Assembly: GCA_963728975.1 (NCBI GenBank)
Contig: CAVSMF010000003.1
Location: 124,001 to 188,000, forward strand
Length of the DNA: 64,000 bases
Direction of reading: 5' to 3'
Source: DATFCK01 sp963728975
Lineage (GTDB): Bacteria > Verrucomicrobiota > Verrucomicrobiia > Chthoniobacterales > UBA10450
The notes under the pieces were generated by a model. The model worked only from the letters and a program-made list of their open reading frames with translations. It did not search any database and was not told the DNA's origin. The position numbers and the translations under genes are program-made. Shown one piece after another: positions 43,519-54,074 of the stretch; the stretch's first letter is position 1, and each line of letters opens with the position of its first letter.

Positions 43519-46500
43519 TTAAGGAAACGTTTCCACCAACGATGAGGTAGGTGTGGATCCAGTACTCGCGAAATCGATGTTGCCATTGTTCGTGATAGTC
43601 CCGCTGAACGAATTGAGACTTCCGTCGCCGAATTGAACAACGCCCGCTCCGGAAAATTGTGCGCCGTCGGTAAAGGAATAATTATTGGTGAAGCTCAGGA
43701 CTGCTCCTGATGACACTGAGAAAAGGCCGGAACCGCTGCCCGGCGCGGCCATTTGCAAGGTCCCGCTCTGGACATCAAGCGTGCCGTTATTGGTGAACAG
43801 AACACCCGTGTCGATAAGGAACAGGCCAGCGCTCGTATTCCGGGTGAATGTGCCAAGATTGTTAAAAATGCCGCTGCCGCTGATTGAACCAGCATTCTGG
43901 GCCAGAAATGTTCCGCTATTGTTGAAGACGCTGACATTTTGCAAAGTCAGACTCGCCCCGGCGGCGCTCATGGTCGCGGTTTGGCCGGCCGCGTTGTTCA
44001 GCGTCCCCTGATCCAGTGTCACCGGTCCGGAGATAATGATGCCTCCATTGGCGATAGTCATTCCACTGCCGCCGAGGGTGCCGCCGCTCCAGGTAAACAG
44101 ATCGTTAATGGTGAGATCGTTGGAGCCGGTGACGGTGCCGTTGCTCAGGGTAAATTTCTGAATCGTAACCGGGACATCGAGATCGATCGTTCCGCCATTG
44201 GCGAGGGTCGCATCGTAGGTATCCCCCGCGCCCGGCTGGCCATTGTTTGGATAACGCGGATTGGAATCCCAGTTAGTCGCGTCGCTCCAGTTACCGGTGC
44301 TCCCGGTCCAGGTTGCTGAAGTATAAGATGGAAGCGCCTCGTCAAAGCCCGGCGCGTCCGCAAGCAGATGGGTGGTGGCACCGTTTATGGCGAACATTCC
44401 GGTGGTGCTGCCATTGCCGCCGGAAGCGATGTCGTAGTTCGGAATATTCGTATAGACCAGAGCCGAACCGGCGCTGCCCGTGATCGTGACCACGACTCCG
44501 TTTTCGAGCGTAACGGTGTTGGCGGCGATGACAACGGCTGCGCCATTACTGCTCAGCGTGACACTGGCAACGAAATCGATCACGCCGTTGCTACCGGGCG
44601 CGTAAAGCCGCAGCAGGGTATCGGCCGAGATCGAGCCGCCGCCGATGGTGAGCGTGCCGTTAGTGCCAAACACGCCGGCTTTAACCGTATCCGCATGAAG
44701 AGCCGCGCCGTTGAAGGTAATGGTTCCGTCCTCATCAATCGTGGAAAGAAACGTCCCGCCCACGCTGTAGTTTCCGCCGTTGAAGTTGATTGCCGCGCCG
44801 GCTGCGCCGTTGCTTCCAAAAATCTGGAACGTCGCGTCATTGGAGATGGTCGCAGTGCTGGAGAGATTTGAAGTGATGGTTGCGTTGCCACCGATAAATC
44901 CACCATTGCTATTATCGATGAGGGCGGTGACGGAGGGCGCGGAAATGCTGCCCGCGGTCAAGCTGATCGAAGCGTCTCCGGTGATGCTGCCGGCGGAGCC
45001 AAAGATGTCGAACTCGGTATCGCCAGTAGCGATGAAGCTGTTGGTTATATCCAGTGAAATGACGGCGTCGCGCCCAATGGTGGCGCCGCCGTAGTTGTAA
45101 ATGTCGTCAAACAAGGCGCCAGTGGAAAGATTGGCCGCGGTCACATTGACCATGGCATCGCGCCCGATCGAACCGGGGCCGAGGTCCTGGTAATTCCCAT
45201 TGGCCACCGCAAAGAAGACGCTTCCGGCTGCGCTGATGTTTTGGGTCGCGGAAACATTGACCAGCGCGTCATTGCCGATCGTGCCCTGGACATTGGAATA
45301 AATGGATGCTTCCAAGGCGAGTAAATCCGTCCCCGGAACTCCCGTAGCATCGGAGACCGTTGTGATATTTTGACCGCTTAACGTGACCAGAGCATTGCCG
45401 CCGATATTAGGAGCATCCAGAACACCGCCGGTTCCGCCAAAAGCGGTATCTTCGATTTCGACCAAAATGCCCTGATCGGCTGAGAGATCGCCCACTGCTT
45501 GAACACTATTGACGGCATCGCCGTGGATGTTACCGCCGCCGTTGGCACTGATAAATGACACGAGCGTGCCGCCAAGCGAGATGCTATTGGCCTGCGTGCT
45601 CACAGTGGCATCGCCGGTGATCGTTCCGCCGCCGTTGCCGTCGTTCCGGGTGGAAATCCCGAAGGTGGCGTCGCCCTGGGTGGTGAGAGCGCCCGAGATG
45701 CTAGAACCAATCCGGGCAAAACCACCGATGGATCCAGCATTGCGATCGTTGATTTCGATATCCAACGCGCCGGCGACGGAAACATTTACGGCGTTTAACT
45801 GGATCGTGGCATTTGATCCAATCATCCCGCCGGTCGTGCCAAAGGAGTTTTCCTGATTTGCAATGCCGAGAATGGCATCGCCGGGTGAGACAGAATCCTC
45901 GTCTGGAACGCCTGGATCAGTGCCAGTAACATTGAGATCGCCGGAGAGATTCAAATCGATCGACGCGTCCGAATCGATTACTCCGCCGTTTCGGTTGTTA
46001 ACGTCAAAATATATTGCGTTGGCGGTGAAATCGTTGGCGTTGAACTGCAAATGCGCCGTGCCATGAAGGGTTCCAGCTGACGGACTTGCGACGTCGGTTC
46101 CGCCATCATTAAAGATCTCGAAGTCTGCCTCTTGCTGCACCGTGATGTTATTGGTGATATTGAAGGCCAGACGGGCGTCCCCGCCGATGCTACCGCCTCT
46201 GTTACTAATGAAGGTGGTCAGCTTGCCCCCAATGGAAGCGCTGTCGGCATCCACGGAGAGATTCGCATCTGACCCAATGCTTGAGCCCGCCGTGTTCCCC
46301 TGCGAATCGTCGTACCTGCTCGCTACCGACAGCGCCAAACTGTTGGTGAAACCGAAGGCGTCAGTTCCGTTGTGCAAGGTGGTAAGAGCACCAGTGATGT
46401 CGAGGGTGAGACTGGCGACTGAATCGATCTGCCCGCCTCCGCGGTTATTAATATAGGCGCTGATCGAATCTGCGGTGAGATCTCCGCCGGTCACTACAGA

Positions 46501-47483
46501 AACGTTCACGCCATTTCCGATATGGCCCGCCGGATTCGCCGTAAAATCGTAATTTTCGAGCAACAGGCTCAGCTGCCCCTGGGCGGAAAAAGTTCCGCCG
46601 GCAGTCACCGCGATGTTGCCGCCATCGTCGATCTGACCGTTGATGTTCTGGACAGTGAACAGAGCATCGCCGTTGACTGTCAACGCGCCGCCGGCATTCA
46701 CATTGATGTTGGCGCCGCTGCTTAACGTGTTCTGAGAATTGTCGAGATTGACAGCCAAATCGCCGCCCGTCATCAGATCGTGTCCGGCATCCAGCGTCGC
46801 GTTGAGTCCGGAAGAAATTCCGCCGTTAGTCCGGCTGGTTTGGATTTGGTTGGTGGCCATGATGTCGTGGCCAGCTCGAAGGGTTACGTTTCCACCCGTG
46901 CCAGTGACGGTTTTCGTCGTAGCCAGGTGATCCAGGTTGAGATCGTTGCCGGCCACCAACGACAGGGTGGAGGCCTGAAGGTTCGAGGTCGCGTTGATGT
47001 CGTGCTCGGCATAGAGGTCAAGGTGTTTGGCCACGTTAATATCGGAGCCGAGTGTCAAATCGCTTAGGGCCCCCCGCGCGTATATGGTTAGGTCGTTCAG
47101 CCCGGAGAATGAAACTTCTGATCCGAGAGTGATCGGTCCATTCACGGTGGCGAGAAGTAGACCGTTAAGGCCGCTGAAGGTGAGCGCGCCTCCGGGAGCG
47201 CCGGATGTGATGCTCTCAACCGCAATCAAGGCCAGATTGGTCTCACCGCTGGTCACATCGATGGTCGGGTTCCCGATCAACTGAAGCGAGGTGAACTTGA
47301 ACGCCGCTCCCGAGTCGGTGATTTGGTCGTCGAAACCGCTGGAGGTGTCGAACGACGAAGTAGAGCCAAACGCCCATGCCGAGAACGGTCCGTCAACGGT
47401 CGACCCGCGATAGATGGTCCCGTAATCGGTCACTCCCCCGGTAGTGATTGTTGGATCGGTGGTAATCACCGTATCCGGGCCGA

Positions 47484-47487
<4 letters not shown>
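43519..47487 (-). CDS. giant beta-repeat surface protein, first beta-repeat fragment
   Basis: The fragment is 1322 aa. Upstream of 47487 the frame continues without a stop into the Pro-Thr linker (SATPTPTPSEVGPPPTISSP), so the nominal start is an artefact of frame changes in the linker. The content is a long beta-solenoid-like array rich in INxNAGG, LTxxGxxS and INDRNxGSIGG motifs, with repeats such as IGGDARLAFNIT and IGGFARIGSSISG spaced by about 50 aa. VYTNIPNYDIASGGNG and LLADAPGFDEALPSY end the first large module, and a set of GTLTNNGxxDFxS repeats typical of autotransporter-associated beta strands follows. A stop after SLVETFP is removed by one added base near 43552. Confidence 0.8.
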
Positions 47488-49180
<1,693 letters not shown>

Positions 49181-49184
<4 letters not shown>

Positions 49185-50014
49185 GGAGATACGGTGGATC
49201 GAGCGGCAACAGAAGGATTAGGAGAGCTCGCCGCCGGTTGCGATCCTGTCCCACTCTTCTTTGAGCTGGTTACGTTTACCAATGTTCCCCGGCCAAAAAT
49301 AACCAGTTTCGTGTCTGCATAAGCGCCATCAGATTTCAAAGCGCGCTGCCTCGCCACCGCCGCGGCCAACAAATCTTGTCCGGGCAGCGTTGGAAAATCG
49401 CTGATCAATTGACAGGTCTTGACGAGCCGATCGAGATCGACGTCGACTGCATCGGGCAAACCGGTCGCCGCCGGGCTCGCGATCAGCATCTGCCCCGATC
49501 GAAGCAGCACGCAATCTCCGGGATGGCCGGGATTCTTCAGGCAAAGCCGCACGGTCCCATCCAAGACAATGAACTTGACGTAGGCTTTGGGATGATATTC
49601 GAGCAGAAGGGTCGTTCCGGTCACAGCCGCGGTGATGTTTGCAACCTTGAGGCTGGTCCCGCCGACGTGGGCCGGCACCTGGGCCAACATTGCCCCGGCC
49701 GCCAGCACAAATGTTCGATCCCTGGGCAGGAGCCCTAACCCGGTTTTGTCGCCAAGCCGTACCACAGTTCGATCCCGATACGTGATCTCGGCCCGCGAAT
49801 CGGCGCCGGTAGAAAGAGACGCTTTTCCGTCCGGCAAAATGGCATTTACGGAGGCTGGGCGCGATTGGGCATTCGGTCCATCAATCCGAACATTCTTGAT
49901 AACCCGGGTCAGCCTGGCTTCCCGAAGCGATCCTGCCTGGACCCCAAGTGGATTGCCTAACGCCGCCCACCCAAGCACCATAATAACCCAACCGAATCGA
50001 CCGAAGAAAGGCAT
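49181..50014 (-). CDS. exported FecR-domain protein (FecR-A)
   Basis: The protein is 277 aa with signal peptide WVIMVLGWAALGNPLGVQAG. The FecR domain (about 30-215) shows TRVIKNVRIDGPNAQSRPAS, STGADSRAEITYRDRTVVRL, AAGAMLAQVPAHVGGTSLKV and ITAAVTGTTLLLEYHPKAY then VLDGTVRLCL. The C-terminal 60 residues are Ser/Ala/Pro-rich. It is the first gene of the cluster and overlaps the giant protein gene by four bases (ATGA). The alignment of its domain with those of FecR-B and the giant protein is immediate, so the three arose by duplication. No TonB receptor, sigma factor or iron genes are adjacent, so iron signalling is unlikely. Confidence 0.85.
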
Positions 50015-50200
50015 AGGAACAAGACCGCTGGAACGTCTACCTTATGCAGGAGTTGCCTCGCTCAGGTCAAGCTTTTACGCAGGCTACGCAAAATACTTTG
50101 GCACAGGACCAATTTTCTCGCCGATCAATTGCCGGTGCCGGAGAAAGACCACGAGAAAAAGTGGCTGCGACGATGCCGCTGGGGAGGTCAATGTGCCCGT

Positions 50201-51298
50201 TCAGGGCGCGCCCGATCCATCGATGCCGAGCAGCTCGCGTTGCCATGGCACCAGCAGGCTCTCCGCCCGTTTCGCGTCGCTGGCAATTGCCTCCAAAGTC
50301 CCTCGCGGCGCGACAAACGCCGGCTCCAATTTTAGTCTGGTCGCCGCTTCGTCCCGCTTGCGTCTCAGTTCTTCGGTCCGCTCAGTCACGGCCATTGAGC
50401 GGCGGGACCCCAATCGGCGTTTGGCCGCCGGCCATTCCGATTCCTCCAGTTGCATCGCCCGCTCGGCTGCGGCCAAAAAAGCGGTGCGACGCCGACTGGA
50501 GAAATGCCGGTAATCTGGAATTGAGCCGGCATCGAAACTACCGGCGGCGCGCAGCAGTTGCTCGTTTTGCAAAACATGAAAGGAAGGCCGGTTGATGGCC
50601 TCGGCTTCTTTTTCCCGCCAATGCCAGAGTTCCCGCAGAATGGCGGCGGCGCGGCCTCGCAATGCGCCGGAACCGCTGATTCGCCAGACCTCGTCGGCTG
50701 GACGGAGGCGCTCGACGCCGGCCTGTTCGACTGCGCGTTGACACGATTGCCGGAACCATTCCAGACGTCCCAGTTTTTGGAGTTCGGTTTCGAGCCGCTC
50801 GGCAATCCCAAGAAGATAGCGGGTATCGTTCACCGCGTACTCGAGCATGCGGTTGGGCAACGGGCGCCGGGCCCAGTTCGCTTTTTGGGAACCTTTCGGC
50901 AGCGCGACGTCGAAGTAACGTTTCACGAGTGCGGCCAGGCTGAATTCCCGGATCCCAAGCAACCGCGCTGCAATAACGGTATCGAAAACTTTGCGACCGT
51001 GAAAGGCGATGCTGCGACGCAAAAGCCGGAGATCGAAATCAGCGCCGTGGAGCACGATCTCTCGTTTTTCCATGGCCGCGGCCAGTGGTTGCAAATCGCG
51101 AATCGCCAGCGGATCCAGAACGTAATCCGCTCCCGGCACACTTAATTGAAGGAGACAGAGCTTTTCCCGATAACAATGAAGACTGTCCGCTTCGGTATCG
51201 ACTGCGACACGATCGAAGGATTCGATGGCGGAAAGCAGCTCCTGAAGCTGTGCCGCGTTTGCGATTAGCTCGCCCGTTTCGGATCTTTGCCCCACCAC
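50201..51298 (-). CDS. rnd: ribonuclease D
   Basis: DEDDy-family 3'-5' exoribonuclease that trims tRNA precursors. Exo I (VAVDTEADSLHCY), Exo II (LHGADFDLRLLRRSI) and Exo III (YAVNDTRYLL, catalytic Tyr) are all present in the first 180 residues. The sequence FHVLQNEQLLRAAGSF and later parts correspond to the HRDC domain. GTG 51298 was chosen because GGAG lies six bases before it. The frame is open to 51349 through repetitive non-coding sequence. Length is 365 aa, normal. The 186-bp gap to FecR-A (50015-50200) shows nothing of note. Confidence 0.93.
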   Translation of the reverse strand: MVGQRSETGELIANAAQLQELLSAIESFDRVAVDTEADSLHCYREKLCLLQLSVPGADYVLDPLAIRDLQPLAAAMEKREIVLHGADFDLRLLRRSIAFHGRKVFDTVIAARLLGIREFSLAALVKRYFDVALPKGSQKANWARRPLPNRMLEYAVNDTRYLLGIAERLETELQKLGRLEWFRQSCQRAVEQAGVERLRPADEVWRISGSGALRGRAAAILRELWHWREKEAEAINRPSFHVLQNEQLLRAAGSFDAGSIPDYRHFSSRRRTAFLAAAERAMQLEESEWPAAKRRLGSRRSMAVTERTEELRRKRDEAATRLKLEPAFVAPRGTLEAIASDAKRAESLLVPWQRELLGIDGSGAP

Positions 51299-51430
51299 TT
51301 CAAGCTCCAAATTCCAAGCTCCAACATCCAGAGAAATTCCAATAATCAATAACCAAACCAGACGAAGCCGCCGTCCTTTAACATTTGGTGCTTCTCTGGT
51401 GCTTGGTGTTTGGTGCTTGGTGCTTTTGTT

Positions 51431-52837
51431 TCATTTCAATCCGCTCAGAAGCAGTTCGGCGTTCGTTTTCGTCGCCTCCAGATTGTCGATCAGCTTCTCC
51501 ATCGCTTCGATCGGAGGAAGCGCGGCCATTGTCTTGCGCAACACCTGAACACGTTCCCATTCGTCCGGATGATACAACAATTCTTCCCGCCGGGTGGCGG
51601 ACTGCAAAACGTGAATGGCCGGGTAAAGCCTTTTTTCCACCAGGGCGCGGTCCAGGTGCAACTCCATATTGCCCGTTCCCTTGAACTCCTCAAAAATCAA
51701 TTCGTCCATTCGGCTGCCGGTTTCAATCAGGGCGGTGGCCAGAATGGTCAGGCTCCCGCCTTCCTCCACATTGCGGGCCGACCCGAAAAACTTTTTGGGT
51801 TTGATCAAGGCTTTGGCTTCGACTCCGCCCGACATGGTTCTGCCTTTTCCCGGCTGCATATTATTATAACCGCGAGAGAGCCGGGTAATGCTGTCGAGCA
51901 AAATTACCACATCCTTTTTCTGTTCGACCAACCGTTTGGCCCGTTCCAGGGCCAATTCCGCCACCTGGACATGGCGCTGAACCGTTTCGTCAAAGTTAGA
52001 ATGATAGATCTGGCAATCGATCTCCCGCTCCAGGTCCGTCACTTCTTCCGGCCGCTCGTCCACCAGGAGCAGAATGAGGACGATGTCGGGATGGTTGACC
52101 CGGATCGCTTTGGCAATTTCCTTGAGCAAAATCGTTTTGCCGACTCGTGGCGGAGCCACAATCAATCCGCGCTGGCCCCGGCCCAGCGGCGCCAACAAAT
52201 CCACCGCCCGCGCACTGATCGAGTTGGTGCTGGGGTTTTCCAGCATGATCCGCCCCTGGGGATATTGCGGAGTGAGCTTGTCAAAATCGGTCGGCTCCTT
52301 CCATTCCTCCGCCGGCCCGCCTTCGATCGTGATTACCTGGTCGAGGACGAGCGATTTTTCCCTGTCCCGCGGGAGACGCGCCGTCCCCGAAAGAAGCTGT
52401 CCCGGCCGCAAACCATATTGCTGAATAAGGGTGCGCGGCACGCAAACATCCTCCGGCACAGCCAGAAAGTTGAGGCGCGGGATACGCAAATAGGCGGCAG
52501 ATTCGCCCTGTTCGAGGAAACCCTCGGTTGTGACCGTGCCGCCGCGTCCAAGAGCAGCCCGAAGAAGATCGAGAATATGTTGATGACGTGAACGGCCGGG
52601 AAAGAGACGCAGATCGACTTGGCGGGCCAGCGAGTCGAGTTGTTTGAGGGAAGCGTCCTGAAGCTGGTTGATGTCGAGCGGGGCCGGAAGAGCGTTGCTG
52701 GTTTCCGAGGCCGGGGCCGGCGGTCGCGGGTCCTGTTCAACCGCCGAACCGGTTCCGTTATCAGCCGCACTTGGCGCCGGCTCTTCCCGCGGCGCATTGG
52801 GGTCTCGCGAAATGTCGTTAGTCAATTCCGGGTCCAT
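51431..52837 (-). CDS. rho: transcription termination factor Rho
   Basis: Hexameric RNA helicase ending transcription at Rho-dependent sites. From ATG 52837 the protein is 468 aa. The acidic, Pro-rich N-terminus (about 1-55) is not conserved. Then come the Rho N-terminal helical domain (DASLKQLDSLARQVDLRLFP), the RNA-binding cold-shock-like domain (AAYLRIPRLNFLAVPEDVCV) and the ATPase with P-loop APPRVGKT (228-235). Walker B is VVILLDSITRLSRGYNN, and the Q/R-loop GVEAKALIKPKKFFGSARN is near the end. The N-terminal insertion is longer than in E. coli, as usual outside Proteobacteria. It overlaps the end of coaE by 16 bases, so both form an operon. Confidence 0.97.
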   Translation of the reverse strand: MDPELTNDISRDPNAPREEPAPSAADNGTGSAVEQDPRPPAPASETSNALPAPLDINQLQDASLKQLDSLARQVDLRLFPGRSRHQHILDLLRAALGRGGTVTTEGFLEQGESAAYLRIPRLNFLAVPEDVCVPRTLIQQYGLRPGQLLSGTARLPRDREKSLVLDQVITIEGGPAEEWKEPTDFDKLTPQYPQGRIMLENPSTNSISARAVDLLAPLGRGQRGLIVAPPRVGKTILLKEIAKAIRVNHPDIVLILLLVDERPEEVTDLEREIDCQIYHSNFDETVQRHVQVAELALERAKRLVEQKKDVVILLDSITRLSRGYNNMQPGKGRTMSGGVEAKALIKPKKFFGSARNVEEGGSLTILATALIETGSRMDELIFEEFKGTGNMELHLDRALVEKRLYPAIHVLQSATRREELLYHPDEWERVQVLRKTMAALPPIEAMEKLIDNLEATKTNAELLLSGLK

Positions 52838-53496
52838 GATTTTGCCGCCCAAAATCCCGTCAAATGGCGCGCCTGCCGAGCCAGGACGGTCCGCCCGTTA
52901 TTATTCCAGACCACGTGGCCGGCGCGTTTGATTTTTTCTTCCAAGGACATTTGTAAATTGATCAGTTGCAGAGCTTCATTGCGAGTCATCGGAGGGCGGA
53001 GCTCCTGCGACGCCGTTTCTCCAGGGCTCGCGGGAGCTCGCCCCTCCGTTTGCCCCCGGGCCAATAACCGGGCCACTTGCAGGTCCGGGGAGCAGGCCAC
53101 CACCACCACTGTATCGCACAGCGATTCACCGCCCGATTCATAAAGAAGTGGGATATCAGCAAAGAAAAAATCCGGGGAATTGCGATGCGTTTCCGCTTCG
53201 GCGCTCCATTGGCGGCGAATACGGGGATGAAGAATTTGTTCAAGCGCGCGTTTTTTCTCGGCGCTTCCCACGATTATCGCCCGAACTTTGGCCCGATTCA
53301 AGTCCCCGCTGGCCGAATAGATATCGCCGCCAAATTCTTCCTGAATCTCCTTTCTCACCTCCGGATCGGACTCGGCCAGCTGGCGCGCCGCCAGGTCGGC
53401 GTTAAAAAAAACCGACGACGGCATCAGTTCGCGCAGGCAATCGCAAAAAGCCGTTTTACCGGTGGCAACGCCGCCTGTGATTCCGATGGCAGGCAT
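52822..53496 (-). CDS. coaE: dephospho-CoA kinase with in-frame REP insertion
   Basis: CoaE phosphorylates dephospho-CoA, the last step of coenzyme A synthesis. P-loop GITGGVATGKT at the start, FNADLAARQLAES, HPRIRRQW and FFFADIPLLYESGGE are all family motifs. After LQVARLLARG the family normally continues directly with M-T-R-x-E-A. Here about 22 residues (QTEGRAPASPGETASQELRP) are placed between, coded exactly by the palindromic repeat at 52991-53048. The usual end LINLQMSLEEKIKRAGHVVW follows in frame, so the enzyme may still be active with a loop extension in the lid region. Length is 224 aa, compared with the usual 195-205. The gene precedes and overlaps rho. Confidence 0.93.
   Translation of the reverse strand: MPAIGITGGVATGKTAFCDCLRELMPSSVFFNADLAARQLAESDPEVRKEIQEEFGGDIYSASGDLNRAKVRAIIVGSAEKKRALEQILHPRIRRQWSAEAETHRNSPDFFFADIPLLYESGGESLCDTVVVVACSPDLQVARLLARGQTEGRAPASPGETASQELRPPMTRNEALQLINLQMSLEEKIKRAGHVVWNNNGRTVLARQARHLTGFWAAKSWTRN
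52991..53048. repeat. REP-like palindrome inside coaE
   Basis: GGAGGGCGGAGCTCCTGCGA opens the element and GGGAGCTCGCCCCTCCG closes it, the ends being near-complementary. GGCGGAGCTCCCGCGACGCC at 2092 is a relative. The insertion keeps the coaE frame. It demonstrates that this repeat moved into a coding sequence. Confidence 0.8.
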
Positions 53497-53528
53497 TCAG
53501 CAGGCAGTACTAATCGCCGCTTGGAGGA

Positions 53529-53628
53529 ATGTAGCAACCGGCCTGTGGCCGGTTCATCTCGTCGAGTTGGCGGTTGCGAACCCGATTTTGAAATACAGAT
53601 GACACCGCCCACAGGGCGGTGGCTACAT
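53529..53628. repeat. palindromic repeat related to the 104-bp array
   Basis: TGTAGCAACCGGCCTGTGGC then CGGTT is followed about 60 bp on by CACCGCCCACAGGGCGGTGG then CTACAT. The outer TGTAGC/GGCTACA ends and the CCCACAGGG core recall the units at 31378-31794. It lies between coaE and a small secreted protein gene. Confidence 0.6.
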
Positions 53629-53642
53629 GCGGGAGCATGTCC

Positions 53643-53960
53643 TTATTGGGTGGTCGCGGTAATTCGACTGGCCTGGGTTGGGCTGGAAAGGCCCAGGCTC
53701 ACAGCCATGCCCGTTTTAAGATCGGCAAAACTGGCTCGCTGGCCGTTCACCGTGATCTCCGTAAACGGCGTTACCGTTACTGTCTTGGTCATTTTTTCGT
53801 CCGTTACCGTGATGCTGTTGGCGGAAATGGCGGAGATAACAATGCTGTGCGGAGTGGGCGCGGGAGTCCTTTTCTTCCGGCCACGAGCTAAAGCGGGTGT
53901 GAGCATCGTGCAGACCAGGGTTCCACAGATCACCAGACGAAAAAAAGCAGGCTTATTCAT
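53643..53960 (-). CDS. small secreted protein of unknown function
   Basis: The protein is 105 aa. The signal peptide (FFRLVICGTLVCTMLTPALA) is followed by a basic patch (RGRKKRTPAPTP) and a beta-rich domain of about 65 aa: SIVISAISANSITVTDEK, TVTVTPFTEITVNGQRA and a short turn motif ASFADLKTGMAVSLGL. The last block recalls the OB-like DUF5666 repeats (x-x-G-x-x-V-x-V). No neighbour tells its function; it lies on the same strand between the pilus locus and coaE. Confidence 0.65.
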   Translation of the reverse strand: MNKPAFFRLVICGTLVCTMLTPALARGRKKRTPAPTPHSIVISAISANSITVTDEKMTKTVTVTPFTEITVNGQRASFADLKTGMAVSLGLSSPTQASRITATTQ

Positions 53961-53973
53961 GGATCAAAAGAAA

Positions 53974-54060
53974 GACAGGATTTACAGGATTAACAAGATT
54001 CAAAAAACAGATGGGAAAAGGAATATGATTCTCGAGGATCCAATCCTCTCAATCCTGTCC
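53974..54060. repeat. inverted pair of AATCCTGT elements
   Basis: GACAGGATTTACAGGATTAA and, 45 bp on, CCAATCCTCTCAATCCTGTC can pair to form a long hairpin. It is the same motif as at 5921-5960. It lies just after the secretin stop (54075, minus strand) and could end that transcript, though no T-tract is seen. Confidence 0.55.
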
Positions 54061-54074
54061 GGAAATAGATCCGC

